From Halotalea alkalilenta DSM 17697 (lineage in GTDB: Bacteria; Pseudomonadota; Gammaproteobacteria; Pseudomonadales; Halomonadaceae): a stretch of 64,000 nucleotides of DNA. The stretch lies in NCBI RefSeq assembly GCF_000621205.1, contig NZ_JHYY01000022.1:1-64000 (forward strand), given 5' to 3'. The translations under genes were made by a program, and so were the position numbers. Positions 46,195 through 56,457 of this stretch are shown here, piece after piece; the first letter of the stretch is position 1, and each line of letters begins with the position of its first letter. The notes beneath the pieces were generated by a model. That model searched no databases. It saw only the letters and a program-made list of their open reading frames with translations, and had not been told where the DNA came from.

Positions 46195-47108
46195 GGCGTT
46201 CTCCTTGCCTGCGCTGCGCACGCTTCGGCCTCGGGTAGCCACTGCGCCGCTCGAGCGAGCAGATGGTCGGTCAGGGTGTCGAGCAGCTGGCCGCCTTGGC
46301 GCCAGTGGTGCCAGTAGAGCGGCACCACGATCAGCGTCTCCCATTCGAGCACCGCCAGTTCGCCGGCCTCGATCGCTTCGCGGGCCTGCAATTCGGGTAT
46401 CAGCCCGTAGCATAGACCGTTTCTCACCATCGCCAGAAAACCGGGCGAGGAGGGGCAGCGGTGATGGGGAAAGGCCGCGGTAACGCCGTGCTCGGCGAGA
46501 TAGCGGTGCTGCAGGCGATCATCGTCGCCGTAGATCACCGCAGGTGCCCGGCTCAACGTGCCCTCATCGATGCCATCGGCGAAGTAGCGGCCGATGAATC
46601 CAGGGGTCGCCACCGGCAGATAGCGCATGCCGCCGAGGAAGTGCGCCCGCGCGCCCTGCACCGCGCGCGGCGATGCGCAGACGCAGGCCGCCACTTCACC
46701 ATCGCGCATGCGGCTCAGCGCTTGGTCCTGATCCTCGATCACCAGATCGAACAGCACCTCGTGCTGGCGGCCGAAATCTCCGCTGGCTTCGAACCACCAG
46801 GTGGCAAGGCTGTCGGCGTTCACCACGATGCGCATCCGCTGGCCGCCCTCGCCCAGTGCCGGCAGGGTGTCGACTAGGTCGTATTCGAGCAAGCGCACCT
46901 GCTGGACATGGTTGAGCAGCCGCTGTCCGGTTTCGGTCGGTGCAAGACGCGGCGCACGCACCAGCACCGGCTGCCCGAGCCGCGCCTCGAGCAGTTTGAT
47001 CCGTTGGGATACCGCCGACTGGGTCAGGCCCAGCGCTCGGGCGCCGCGCTCGAAGCCGCCTTGATCGATCACTGCGCTGAGCGCCTCGAGGAGTTTATAG
47101 TCGATCAT
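46191..47108 (-). CDS. argP: LysR-family regulator ArgP (IciA)
   Basis: 305-residue LysR regulator: MIDYKLLEALSAVIDQGGFE, ARALGLTQSAVSQRIKLLEA helix-turn-helix, and the effector domain starting MRIVVNADSLATWWFEAS, a signature of ArgP. It activates the divergent argO exporter in response to arginine or lysine. The 93-bp shared gap holds a 7-bp dyad. Its stop overlaps the start of a small lipoprotein gene. Confidence 0.92.
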   Translation of the reverse strand: MIDYKLLEALSAVIDQGGFERGARALGLTQSAVSQRIKLLEARLGQPVLVRAPRLAPTETGQRLLNHVQQVRLLEYDLVDTLPALGEGGQRMRIVVNADSLATWWFEASGDFGRQHEVLFDLVIEDQDQALSRMRDGEVAACVCASPRAVQGARAHFLGGMRYLPVATPGFIGRYFADGIDEGTLSRAPAVIYGDDDRLQHRYLAEHGVTAAFPHHRCPSSPGFLAMVRNGLCYGLIPELQAREAIEAGELAVLEWETLIVVPLYWHHWRQGGQLLDTLTDHLLARAAQWLPEAEACAAQARRTP

Positions 47109-47114
47109 CGATTA

Positions 47115-47133
47115 ACCTAATGAGGTATTAGGT
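47115..47133. promoter_or_regulatory. Probable ArgP operator dyad
   Basis: Perfect arms ACCTAAT (47115-47121) and ATTAGGT (47127-47133) around a five-base centre, in the AT-rich argP-argO gap immediately upstream of argP; contains a T-N11-A LysR pattern. Confidence 0.58.
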
Positions 47134-47201
47134 GAATTAGTTTAATTGATGATAGTCCGGTCGCGTATGTTTGTCGCTCGATCACGAGGGTAGGGGCGAG
47201 C

Positions 47202-47801
47202 ATGCTGGCATCGTGGCTGGACGGATGGATCATGGGGCTCGGGCTGATCGTAGCGATCGGTGCGCAGAACGCCTACGTTCTGCAGCAGGGCGTGCGAGGG
47301 CGCCATCCCTGGATGGTCGCCTCGGTCTGTACCCTTTGCGACGTGGGGCTCACCGCGCTGGGTGTGTTCGGGGTCGCGAGCGCGCTGCAGGCGTGGCCCG
47401 AGGCGACGCGGATGCTCGGTTGGGCCGCCGCTGCGCTACTGCTGCTGCTCGCGGGCCAAGCACTCTGGCGGGCGGTGTTCCTGCGCCAGGGACTGCATCC
47501 GCTCGCCGCGCCGGCGGGTTCGCGGCTGGCCACGCTGTTCGCCACGCTGGCGGTGAGCCTGCTCAATCCCCACGTTTATCTGGATACGGTGGCGATGCTG
47601 GGCGCTATCGGTGCGACCAGGCCATCGCCGCTGGGGTTCGCGATCGGCGCGGCGTGCGCGTCGGCGGTTTGGTTCTTTTCCCTCGTCGCTGGCGCTCGAC
47701 GGTTCGCCACCACCCTCGCCTCAGCGCGGTCATGGCGCTGGATCGATGGTGCGATCGGCGTCGTTCTCCTGGTGATCGCGATCAGGCTGCTGCATGGCTG
47801 A
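47202..47801 (+). CDS. argO: LysE/ArgO-family basic amino acid exporter
   Basis: 199 residues with five or six membrane helices. GLGLIVAIGAQNAYVLQQGV is the LysE/ArgO signature, and NPHVYLDTVAMLGAIGA is the second conserved loop. Exports arginine or lysine across the inner membrane. The divergent argP partner supports the name. ATG at 47202 with GGGGCGAGC upstream. Confidence 0.93.
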   Translation: MLASWLDGWIMGLGLIVAIGAQNAYVLQQGVRGRHPWMVASVCTLCDVGLTALGVFGVASALQAWPEATRMLGWAAAALLLLLAGQALWRAVFLRQGLHPLAAPAGSRLATLFATLAVSLLNPHVYLDTVAMLGAIGATRPSPLGFAIGAACASAVWFFSLVAGARRFATTLASARSWRWIDGAIGVVLLVIAIRLLHG

Positions 47802-47811
47802 GGGCCGAGCG

Positions 47812-48555
47812 TCACTCCTCGAGCGCGTAGCGCAAGGTGATCCGGGCCTCGACGCCGATTTCGCCGGGATTGTAATCGACCGAGTCGGCGACGCGGCCTT
47901 CGGCCATTGCCATCATCCTCGGCTGGAAGCGCGGGGCGTCTCCCTCGACCACTTCGAGCACCGGGCCCAGCTCGAGCGACAGGCTCGCGGCGATCGCCCG
48001 TGCCTTGCCCTCAGCGCGGGCGACGGCAGCGGCCAGCGCGCGATCCTCGACCGCGCCACGGTCGGCGACGTCATAGCTCACCCCGTCGAGGCGGTCGACG
48101 CCGGCTTGGGTCAAGGCTTCGAGTACGGTGGGCAGCCGGTCGAGCTGTTCGATGTCGAGCTGGATCGGACGTTCGACGCTGATCCGGCTGCGGTTCGGCT
48201 GCCCATCGCCGCTGGTATAGAGTATCTCGGGCTGAATGCTGAGGCTGCCGGCGTGGATGCGCTCACGCGCGACGCCCGCGGCGACCAGCGTATCGATCAG
48301 TTGGGACATCCGGCGCTCCAGCGCGCTGCGCGCCTGCTCCAGCTCGCCTGGCGCGGCGTTTTCGCCCTCGTCACGCAGCGGGGTCTTCTCCCACAGGGTG
48401 GCGCTCAGTCCTGCGCGATCGGGTGCGATCTGTACTTGGCCCTCTCCGCTGACTTCGAGCGTGGCGGGCTTGGCCTGGGCGGCCAGGGGCAGTGCGAATG
48501 CAAAGGCGCAGAGCACCCCGAGGGTCAGGCGGCGGGAGAGCGTAGTGGTGGTCAT
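47812..48555 (-). CDS. SIMPL-domain (DUF541) periplasmic protein
   Basis: 247 residues. Signal peptide (LTLGVLCAFAFALPLAAQAK, cleavage after AQA), then the SIMPL/DUF541 domain: LEVSGEGQVQIAPDRAGLSA, VAAGVARERIHAGSLSIQPE, DVADRGAVEDRALAAAVARA and a C-terminal ARITLRYALEE. YggE-like proteins of this family help with oxidative stress; mechanism unknown. Convergent with argO (10-base gap) and 26 bases downstream of cobO on the same strand. Confidence 0.9.
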   Translation of the reverse strand: MTTTTLSRRLTLGVLCAFAFALPLAAQAKPATLEVSGEGQVQIAPDRAGLSATLWEKTPLRDEGENAAPGELEQARSALERRMSQLIDTLVAAGVARERIHAGSLSIQPEILYTSGDGQPNRSRISVERPIQLDIEQLDRLPTVLEALTQAGVDRLDGVSYDVADRGAVEDRALAAAVARAEGKARAIAASLSLELGPVLEVVEGDAPRFQPRMMAMAEGRVADSVDYNPGEIGVEARITLRYALEE

Positions 48556-48581
48556 GTCGGGCTTCCTTGTCGGGTGGGAGA

Positions 48582-49184
48582 TCAGTAGTCGATGCCCCGT
48601 CGGGCCTTGAGTCCCTGGTTGAAGGCGTGGCGCGTTTCCTGCATCTCGGTGATGGTGTCGGCCATCTCGAGCAGCTCGCGGTGGGCATTGCGGCCGGTGA
48701 TGATCACCGTCTGCTCGGGGGGGCGGTGGGCCAGCGCGCGCATCACTCTTTGGACATCGAGATAGCCGAACTTGAGCATGTAGGTGAGCTCGTCGAGCAC
48801 CACCAGGTAGCGGTCCGGGTCGGTCATCATCCGCTCGGCGTGGGCCCAGGTCGCCTCACAGGCGGCCCGGTCGGTATCGCGATTCTGGGTCTCCCAGGTG
48901 AAGCCGGTGGCCATCACCACGACTTCCAGCCGGGGGTCATCGGCGAGCCGCTGGCGCTCGCCGCATTCCCATTCTCCTTTGATGAACTGCACCACGCCGA
49001 CGCCATAGCCATAGCCCAGCGCGCGGGCCACCGTGCCCCAGGCCGCGGTGGTCTTGCCCTTGCCGTTGCCGGTGAATACCAGCAGCTGCCCGCGCTCGAC
49101 GCTGGCGGCGGCGACCTTGGCATCGACGTGCTGCTTGAGTTTCTCCATTGCGCGCTTGTGGCGGCGCTGACGCTCGTCGCTCAT
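48582..49184 (-). CDS. cobO: Cob(I)yrinic acid a,c-diamide adenosyltransferase CobO/BtuR
   Basis: ATP-dependent adenosylation of corrinoids. 200 residues: P-loop VFTGNGKGKTTAAWGTVARA (Gly39-Thr46), VQFIKGEWECGERQ, VVLDELTYMLKFGYLD and a final EMQETRHAFNQGLKARRGID, all standard for the CobA/BtuR family. No other cobalamin synthesis genes adjoin, so salvage is a possible role. Confidence 0.95.
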   Translation of the reverse strand: MSDERQRRHKRAMEKLKQHVDAKVAAASVERGQLLVFTGNGKGKTTAAWGTVARALGYGYGVGVVQFIKGEWECGERQRLADDPRLEVVVMATGFTWETQNRDTDRAACEATWAHAERMMTDPDRYLVVLDELTYMLKFGYLDVQRVMRALAHRPPEQTVIITGRNAHRELLEMADTITEMQETRHAFNQGLKARRGIDY

Positions 49185-49272
49185 TCCGGGGGCTCCTGTG
49201 CATGCGGTTCGGCATGCATCATAGCGCGTCCATCGAGCCAGGACGTGTCGACGAGTCCTGGCTCCGGATGGT

Positions 49273-50520
49273 TCAAAGCGCGAGCAGCAGCCCCGCCAAG
49301 CAGGCGCTCATCAGGTTGGAAAGCGTGCCCGCGAGCACCGCCTTGAGGCCGAGGGCGGCGACGTCGCCGCGGCGATTGGGGGCGATGACGCCGAGGCCGC
49401 CGAGCAGGATCGCGACCGAGCTCAGGTTGGCGAATCCGCACAGCGCGAAGATCACGATGGCCTGGGAGTGGGGCGTCAGCGAGTCACGCACCGCGATGAA
49501 GTCGATGTAGGCGACGAATTCGTTGAGGATGGTCTTCTGGCCGATCAGGCTGCCGGCGGTGATCGCCTCGTCCCAGGGGATGCCGATCAAAAAGGCGAGC
49601 GGCGCGAAGCAGTAGCCGAGGATCAGCTGTAGCGACAGCTCCTCGATCCCGAACCAGCCGCCGATGGAGCCGACCATGCCATTGAACAGGGCGATCAGCG
49701 CGACGAAGGCGATCAGCATCGCGCCGACGTTGACGGCGAGCCGTAGTCCATCGCTGGCTCCCGCCGCGGCGGCGTCGATGACGTTGCGCGGCCCTTGCTG
49801 CTGGGTAGCGTCCGCCTCCACTTCTTCGAGCCGCTGGAGGGGGCGGCCGGTCTCGGGGATCATCAGCTTGGCCATCAGCAGTCCGCCGGGGGCGGCCATG
49901 AAGGAGGCGGCTAGCAGGTAGTCGAGATCGATGCCGAGCGCGGCGTAGCCGCCGAGTGTGGAGCCCGCGACGCTCGCGAGTCCGCCGGCCATCACCGCGA
50001 AGAGCTCCGAGCGGGTCATCTTCGGTACGAAAGGCTTGACCACCAGAGGGGCTTCGGACTGGCCGACGAAGATGTTCGCCGCCGAGTTGAGCGACTCGGC
50101 GCGGCTGGTGCCGAGGGCGAGTTGCAGGCCGCGGCCGATCACGTTGATCACCCAGCGCATCACGCCGAGGTAGTAGAGCACCGCGATCAACGAGGAAAAG
50201 AACACGATGATCGGCAGCACCCGGAAGGCGAAGACGAAGCCGCCATTGCCGAAGACCTCGAACATCCGAGGGCTGACCAGACCGCCGAACAGAAAGCTGA
50301 TCCCCGCATCGGCGGAGCCGAGCACGGCCTGCACACCATTGCTGATCCATTGCAGCAGCTGACCGCCCCAATCGGTGTAGAGCACGACTACGCCGATCAG
50401 CGCTTGAATGGCAAAGGCTATGGATACCGTGCGCAGGCGGATCGCCCGGCGATTTTCGCTGAAGAGCAGGGCAATACCGATCAGCACAGCGATGCCGATC
50501 ACCCCCATGAGTATGTTCAT
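49273..50520 (-). CDS. nupC: NupC-type concentrative nucleoside transporter
   Basis: 415 residues, about ten membrane helices. CNT family motifs: [75 protein letters not shown] and [20 protein letters not shown]. Cation-coupled nucleoside uptake across the inner membrane. The ATG at 50520 is chosen because [20 protein letters not shown] is the natural first helix; ribosome site weak. The Tsx porin at 22188-23096 is its likely outer-membrane counterpart. Confidence 0.94.
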   Translation of the reverse strand: MNILMGVIGIAVLIGIALLFSENRRAIRLRTVSIAFAIQALIGVVVLYTDWGGQLLQWISNGVQAVLGSADAGISFLFGGLVSPRMFEVFGNGGFVFAFRVLPIIVFFSSLIAVLYYLGVMRWVINVIGRGLQLALGTSRAESLNSAANIFVGQSEAPLVVKPFVPKMTRSELFAVMAGGLASVAGSTLGGYAALGIDLDYLLAASFMAAPGGLLMAKLMIPETGRPLQRLEEVEADATQQQGPRNVIDAAAAGASDGLRLAVNVGAMLIAFVALIALFNGMVGSIGGWFGIEELSLQLILGYCFAPLAFLIGIPWDEAITAGSLIGQKTILNEFVAYIDFIAVRDSLTPHSQAIVIFALCGFANLSSVAILLGGLGVIAPNRRGDVAALGLKAVLAGTLSNLMSACLAGLLLAL

Positions 50521-50626
50521 CGCGTTACCAGATTGTTGATTGTGGTCGTCAAGCTGGCGAGTGTGAACGAAGGTTCTGCGGATTTGAAGCAGTTGTTCAA
50601 GGCCGTCGTGCGGGGTCCGTGGGTGG

Positions 50627-51259
50627 TCAAGGGATGGGTGCGAGCAGCGCCTCGCGAACCCAGCCGGGTGCGGCGTCGGGTGCGGTGATTCGTACCCAGC
50701 CGTCGCGTCGGGCATGGATCGTCACCGTCTCATTCAGGCGCAGCGCGCCGACCTGTGGAGCCCCTGGGCCTGGATAGTTGAATACCCCGGCTTGATCGAC
50801 CGCTGCGCGCGCCTGGGCGAGCGCGCCGTCGGCGCTCGTGGGCGGAGCATTAGTGGTGGATTGCTCGGCGCCCATCGGTCGGCAGACCAGCGAACGAGGC
50901 GCGGCGAGCTGCTGCTGGAGTGCATCGACCTGGAGCGACAGCTGGTCGACCAGCGTGGCGAGACGCTGGTTGGCGGCGACCAGCGCTGCGACCGACTGGC
51001 GCTGGTCGCCATAGCCATCGAAGCCGCCGTAGTAGCCCCGGTTGAAGCCGATGCCGACGCCGAGCGGTGCCCGGGAGGCGGCAGCGAGCGCTTGTCGATT
51101 GGCTGCGTCCACCTCGGAAAGATCGAGGCGCGGGGTGCCGCCGGCGTTGAGCGCGGGCGGCTGCTCGCAGATCAGGCGCTGTTCGGTCTGGGCCTGCGCC
51201 GGGGTGCAGGCCAGCGGCAGGACGAAAAGCAGCAGCGCGGTCGGGAGGCTTCGGCGCAC
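50627..51259 (-). CDS. Exported coiled-coil protein with C-terminal SH3-like domain
   Basis: 210 residues. Signal peptide [20 protein letters not shown] (cleavage near AQA), a Gly/Tyr-rich segment [20 protein letters not shown], a short coiled coil ([29 protein letters not shown]) and a bacterial SH3-like end with [20 protein letters not shown]. The start is GTG at 51259, supported by GAGGAGAACGAT; upstream extension is antisense-type sequence. A peptidoglycan- or envelope-associated role is plausible; family not recognised. Confidence 0.78.
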   Translation of the reverse strand: MRRSLPTALLLFVLPLACTPAQAQTEQRLICEQPPALNAGGTPRLDLSEVDAANRQALAAASRAPLGVGIGFNRGYYGGFDGYGDQRQSVAALVAANQRLATLVDQLSLQVDALQQQLAAPRSLVCRPMGAEQSTTNAPPTSADGALAQARAAVDQAGVFNYPGPGAPQVGALRLNETVTIHARRDGWVRITAPDAAPGWVREALLAPIP

Positions 51260-51347
51260 ATCGTTCTCCTCGCCAGTTGAAAGGCACGCAGGGCCGAGGC
51301 CTGGGCCCGAAGGTGGCATCAGGGTACCCGAGTGGCTCGATCGGTGA

Positions 51348-52739
<1,392 letters not shown>

Positions 52740-52842
52740 GCGGTCGCTGGCTGTCGAACGGCATTGGCCGTGCCGCGGTGCGGCATTATCATTTCGCTCC
52801 CGGCATCGTTGCCGGACGCATCGCGCTTACCCGGGATAACGC

Positions 52843-54030
52843 ATGGCTCTAGACCTGATCTGTTCGCTGCGCTTTTTCGATCTTCGCCTCTTCGGCGGCG
52901 GGCGGGAAGCGCTGGCCATCGCCGAGCGTCTCGGCGACCTGAGGCTTTGCATCCATGCGCAGTCCCTCGCCGGGGGCCTGTCGGCATTGGCTGCCTCACG
53001 TGGCTGGGCGGTCGAATCGGCGCCGCCATCGCCTGCGCTAGGGCAGTGCTGGCTGGTCGCGAGCGGTGACCCGGCGCAGGACGACGAGCTCGTGGCGCTG
53101 GCCGAACGGGCCGGTGTCGCCGTCTTCGTGCCGCGCTGGCCCGAGCGCTCGAGCGTCCGGCTGCCGCTCGAGGTCGGGCGTGCCCCCGATTCATCCGCCT
53201 CTTCGTCGCGCAACCGCTTCCAGCCTGGCCGCGTCAGCCTGGTCGGCGCCGGTCCTGGCGATCCGGAGCTTCTGACCCTCAAGGCGCTGGCCCGACTGCG
53301 CGAAGCCGAGGTGCTGATTCACGACCGGCTGGTCAGTGATGAGGTGCTGGCGCTGGCCGCTCCCGGTGCTCGACGGCTCTACGTCGGCAAGGCGCGCTCG
53401 CGTCATAGCGTGCCTCAGGAGGGGATCAACCAAGCGTTGGTCGACTGGGCGCGTGCCGGATACCGGGTGGTGCGGCTCAAGGGCGGCGATCCGTTCGTCT
53501 TCGGTCGCGGTGGCGAAGAGCTCGAGTGCCTCGCCGAAGAAGGGATCGACTTCGAAGTAATCCCGGGAATCACCGCGGCGATCGGGGTCTCGGCCTATAC
53601 CGGTATCCCGCTGACCCATCGTGATCACGCTCAATCGGTGCGATTCATCACTGGTCATCTGAGCAATGGCAGCATCGACCTCGACTGGCCGACCCTGGCG
53701 GCTCCCGGCCAGACGTTGGTGTTCTACATGGGCCTGGGCAGTCTCGAGGTGATCGCTCGCCAGTTGATCGAGCACGGCATGGGCGCAGATACGCCGATCG
53801 CCCTGGTCGAACAGGGCACCACCGCGCGCCAGCGTGTCCACGTCGATACGCTGGCTGGCATCGCCGCCAGCATCGCCGGGCTCGATATCGCGCCGCCGAC
53901 GTTGATCGTAGTAGGGGGGGTAGTCTCGCTGTATCGCTCGCTTTCATGGTTCGAGCGCGCCAGCGCCACGAGCCTCGGATGGCGCCACGGCAAACACCCG
54001 AGTCCGCTTGATCGCGCCGGCGAGGCTTGA
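52843..54030 (+). CDS. cobA: Uroporphyrinogen-III C-methyltransferase with a degenerate CysG-type N-terminal domain
   Basis: 395 residues. The C-terminal 265 residues are a complete SUMT: RVSLVGAGPGDPELLTLKAL, VLIHDRLVSDEVLALAAPGA, the VVRLKGGDPFVFGRGGEE loop, GITAAIGVSAYTGIPLTHRD and MGLGSLEVIARQLIEHGMGA. It makes precorrin-2 for siroheme. Residues 1-125 resemble the start of CysG (RFFDLRLFGGGREALAIAER) but the Rossmann GxGxxG motif is lost and the CysG dimerisation region is absent, so oxidase/ferrochelatase activity is unlikely. It follows serS, as cysG does in Pseudomonas. Confidence 0.87.
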   Translation: MALDLICSLRFFDLRLFGGGREALAIAERLGDLRLCIHAQSLAGGLSALAASRGWAVESAPPSPALGQCWLVASGDPAQDDELVALAERAGVAVFVPRWPERSSVRLPLEVGRAPDSSASSSRNRFQPGRVSLVGAGPGDPELLTLKALARLREAEVLIHDRLVSDEVLALAAPGARRLYVGKARSRHSVPQEGINQALVDWARAGYRVVRLKGGDPFVFGRGGEELECLAEEGIDFEVIPGITAAIGVSAYTGIPLTHRDHAQSVRFITGHLSNGSIDLDWPTLAAPGQTLVFYMGLGSLEVIARQLIEHGMGADTPIALVEQGTTARQRVHVDTLAGIAASIAGLDIAPPTLIVVGGVVSLYRSLSWFERASATSLGWRHGKHPSPLDRAGEA

Positions 54031-54064
54031 AAGCGCTTCGCTGGAATGCTGCGATCCGCTCGGA

Positions 54065-54274
54065 TCAGCGCAGCGCTGGCAGTGAATGCTGGAAGTACAG
54101 CACTGCGAGCGCCAGTGCGGGGGGAATCATTATCACCATCGTGACCACCAGATACCAACGCCGCTCTTCGCTGTGCAGGATCTTGCGATAGCGGTGTTCA
54201 TGGACCTGGTCGCCCTGGTCGAGTCGGCGCAACCGTTCGCGCGCGCTGGAAGCGGAAAAAGGCCGCCGGTTCAC
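54065..54274 (-). CDS. Small single-helix membrane protein
   Basis: 69 residues: charged cytoplasmic part (RRPFSASSARERLRRLDQGD, EHRYRKILHSEERRWY) and one membrane helix (LVVTMVIMIPPALALAVLYF). Starts at GTG, whose bases overlap the upstream gene's TGA (GTGA), with AAAGGAGCACGCC upstream, so translational coupling is likely. Family not recognised. Confidence 0.7.
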   Translation of the reverse strand: MNRRPFSASSARERLRRLDQGDQVHEHRYRKILHSEERRWYLVVTMVIMIPPALALAVLYFQHSLPALR

Positions 54275-54582
54275 GGCGTGCTCCTTTGCGGCTGTTGCTG
54301 CTGTCGCTTGAGCTGGTCGAGCCCCTGCTGCGATTGGTTCAAACGCTGGCGGTTCAGTCGCTCCGAGGTTTCGGTCGGCCCCTGGTTCGAGTTGAGGCGG
54401 CTGCGCTGTTGCTGGACATCGCGCTGGGTGCGGTTGATCTGATTCTGGCGCTGACTCTGTTCGAAGCGCTGCTGGGGGGATTGCACCGCAGTGCCGCTGC
54501 TCTGGGCCAGCGTAGGGCTGGCCCAGAGCAGCGCTAGGGTGAACGGCGCTGCCCAGCGGGCGATGAATGAGAAAGGTTTCAT
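54271..54582 (-). CDS. Exported Gln/Arg/Asn-rich protein
   Basis: 103 residues. Signal peptide MKPFSFIARWAAPFTLALLW with cleavage after TLA, then a hydrophilic, almost entirely helical region dominated by Gln, Arg, Asn and Ser (SPQQRFEQSQRQNQINRTQR, LNRQRLNQSQQGLDQLKRQQ), predicted coiled coil. Start at 54582; upstream residues to 54630 are unlikely. Coupled by GTGA to the small membrane protein that follows. Function unknown; envelope location inferred. Confidence 0.72.
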   Translation of the reverse strand: MKPFSFIARWAAPFTLALLWASPTLAQSSGTAVQSPQQRFEQSQRQNQINRTQRDVQQQRSRLNSNQGPTETSERLNRQRLNQSQQGLDQLKRQQQQPQRSTP

Positions 54583-54645
54583 GTTCAAAGCTCGCATCGG
54601 GGATGATGACGCTGTCCGAGGAACCGCCAAGGATGCCTCGCTGGA

Positions 54646-54876
54646 TCAGGCTGAAAGCCGCTCCGAGTCGAGGGGCTGGACGCGCCTGATCTGGATCTCC
54701 TCGCGCAGTGCCATTTCGTACGCGGCTTGGCGGAATTCCGCCATGGTACATATCTCGTGGCCGTTTGGGCAGCACAACATACTGTCGTCAGGCATGGGCT
54801 CCGGCCAGTGGAGCGGGGAATGGCAAATCTGGCATTTCGCGCCTTCGAACGGCGACTCTTTCATGTTGATTGGCAT
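54646..54876 (-). CDS. Small zinc-ribbon-like protein
   Basis: 76 residues with cysteine pairs CQIC (15-18) and CCPNGHEIC (35-43), suggesting a zinc ribbon, and a helical C-terminal part. No signal or membrane segment. GGAG lies nine bases before the ATG at 54876; an internal ATG at 54864 lacks a site. Family not recognised. It precedes the two small envelope-protein genes on the same strand. Confidence 0.68.
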   Translation of the reverse strand: MPINMKESPFEGAKCQICHSPLHWPEPMPDDSMLCCPNGHEICTMAEFRQAAYEMALREEIQIRRVQPLDSERLSA

Positions 54877-55256
54877 AGCGGCTAGCTCCTAGCGATTGTT
54901 TGCTCTTCCTGAGCGACTTCTTCATCGCGTCCGCCCAAGGGGCGGGCCGGACGCAGTGACCATGGCGCCATCGGCGCTGATCGAAGAAGGTGAAGCATTG
55001 TGCCTACTTTTTACACGGCTTTGCCACTTTCGCGCCATTCGCCAATAGTTGGCCCAGGGTTTCGCCCGCGTACTCGCCGCGTCGAGCATGGTCTGCGGCG
55101 CCTTGCGTATCGCTGGCCACTACTCTGCCAGGGCGTGTTGTCATTTCTGTGACGAAGGCGGCGGCCGGTACGTTTACAAAAAGTTACTCCGGTGGCGCGA
55201 ACTAAATCCGAGTGCTTCTGTCTATTTATTCGCAAGACATCCTTCTGGGTTATTTG

Positions 55257-55285
55257 GCCCCTTGAAACAAGGGGCTTTTCTTTTT
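55257..55285 (+). terminator. Orphan rho-independent terminator 1
   Basis: 8-bp stem GCCCCTTG/CAAGGGGC with AAA loop and a TTTTCTTTTT tail. There is no plus-strand gene upstream. Confidence 0.85.
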
Positions 55286-55373
55286 CCAGCAAGGCCGATG
55301 AGCAGGGGCCAGCAGAGAGGGCACCATCGATGTTTTCCCTGCTGCCTCCGAGGCAGCATTCCCTGCGTACTTG

Positions 55374-55399
55374 AGCCCAGCGTGCGCTGGGCTTTTTTT
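55374..55399 (+). terminator. Orphan rho-independent terminator 2
   Basis: Stem AGCCCAGCG/CGCTGGGCT with a two-base apex (eight pairs if the apex is GTGC), followed by six to seven T. Plus-strand orientation, no plus-strand gene upstream. Confidence 0.85.
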
Positions 55400-55428
55400 C
55401 GCCCGGGGCCCGGGGCCCGTGGCGCCGA

Positions 55429-56457
55429 TCAGCGCACTGGCGGAGCGTACTGGATGCCGCCCGCGTTCCACAGGGCGTTGACGCCACGGGGAATGCCGAG
55501 GGGAGACTGCTCCCCGACGGTGCGTTCATAGACCTCGGCGTAGTTGCCTACCAGCTTGACGATGTTGTAGGCCCAGTCGTTGGAGAGCCCGAGCTGCTCG
55601 CCGAAGTTGCCGTCCTGGCCGAGCAGACGGGCGATGTCGGGGTTCGGCGGGTTGTCGCGCATCGCGTCGACGTTCTCGCTGGTCACGCCCAGCTCCTCGG
55701 CGTTGAGCATCGCATAGAGCGTCCAGCTCACCACCTTGCCCCAGTCCTCGTCACCGCGACGGACCATCGGTGCCAGCGGCTCCTTGGAGATCCGCTCGGG
55801 AAGGATTTCCGCGCCGTCGGGATCGGCCAGATGGGTACGCAGCCCAGCGAGCTGGGAGGCATCGGAGGTCAGTACGTCGCAGCGCCCACCGTCGAATGCA
55901 CTGACCAATACGTCCGGTGTCTCCGCGGTGACAGGCTGGTAGCTCATGCCATGGGCGCCGAAGTAGTCCTGCATGTTCAGCTCATGGGTGCTTCCCGAGG
56001 TGATGCAGACCGTGGCGCCGTCCAGCTCGCTGAGGCTCGAGACGCCAAGCGATTTCTTCACCAGGAATCCCTCGCCATCGTAGAAGGTCACGCCGCCGGG
56101 AAAGGTCAGTCCCAGGCTATTGTCCCTCGCCGCGGTCCAGGTGGTATTGCGAGACAGCAGATCCACCTCGCCTCCTAGAAGCACGGTGAAACGTTCGGTG
56201 GAGGTCAGTGCGCGGTAGATGACCTTGTCCGGGTCACCCAGCACCGCGGCAGCGATCCCTCGGCAGAGTTCCACGTCGATACCTGTCCAGCGGCCCTGCT
56301 GGTCCGGGGCGGAGAAACCGCTGATCCCCGGACTGACGCCGCAAGCTACGCTGTCACGCTGCTTGACCTGGTCGAGCGTGGCGGCGGCGCTGAGCTGTGA
56401 CCATCCCAATAGAGCGGCGCCGGTGAAACCGTATACCGTCAACTTGGCAACACGCAT
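55429..56457 (-). CDS. Amino-acid ABC transporter periplasmic binding protein, AapJ-like, without its permease
   Basis: 342 residues. Signal peptide (VYGFTGAALLGWSQLSAAAT, cleavage after SAA) and a solute-binding fold: VKQRDSVACGVSPGISGFSA, RWTGIDVELCRGIAAAVLGD, DLLSRNTTWTAARDNSLGLT and GATVCITSGSTHELNMQDYF, typical of the general L-amino acid binding protein AapJ/BztA. In complete systems aapQMP follow; here the downstream side is a non-coding gap with terminators and the upstream side a dehydrogenase relic, so the permease and ATPase genes are missing. Start ATG 56457 with GAGGAAAGATG. Confidence 0.9.
   Translation of the reverse strand: MRVAKLTVYGFTGAALLGWSQLSAAATLDQVKQRDSVACGVSPGISGFSAPDQQGRWTGIDVELCRGIAAAVLGDPDKVIYRALTSTERFTVLLGGEVDLLSRNTTWTAARDNSLGLTFPGGVTFYDGEGFLVKKSLGVSSLSELDGATVCITSGSTHELNMQDYFGAHGMSYQPVTAETPDVLVSAFDGGRCDVLTSDASQLAGLRTHLADPDGAEILPERISKEPLAPMVRRGDEDWGKVVSWTLYAMLNAEELGVTSENVDAMRDNPPNPDIARLLGQDGNFGEQLGLSNDWAYNIVKLVGNYAEVYERTVGEQSPLGIPRGVNALWNAGGIQYAPPVR

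Larger units (their letters stand above)
54877..55428. other. 552-bp gap with two plus-strand terminators and no gene
   Basis: Both bordering genes are on the minus strand, and no plus-strand ORF here looks coding, yet two clear plus-strand terminators occur at 55257-55285 and 55374-55399, with a further hairpin GCTGCCT/AGGCAGC at 55341-55357 between them. One or two small plus-strand RNAs are the simplest explanation. No promoter could be fixed. No known RNA family was recognised. Confidence 0.6.

Noticed and set aside
55049-55531. 160-codon plus-strand ORF across the orphan terminators
   Set aside because: It runs through two strong terminators and into the antisense of the binding-protein gene, and the translation is not protein-like.
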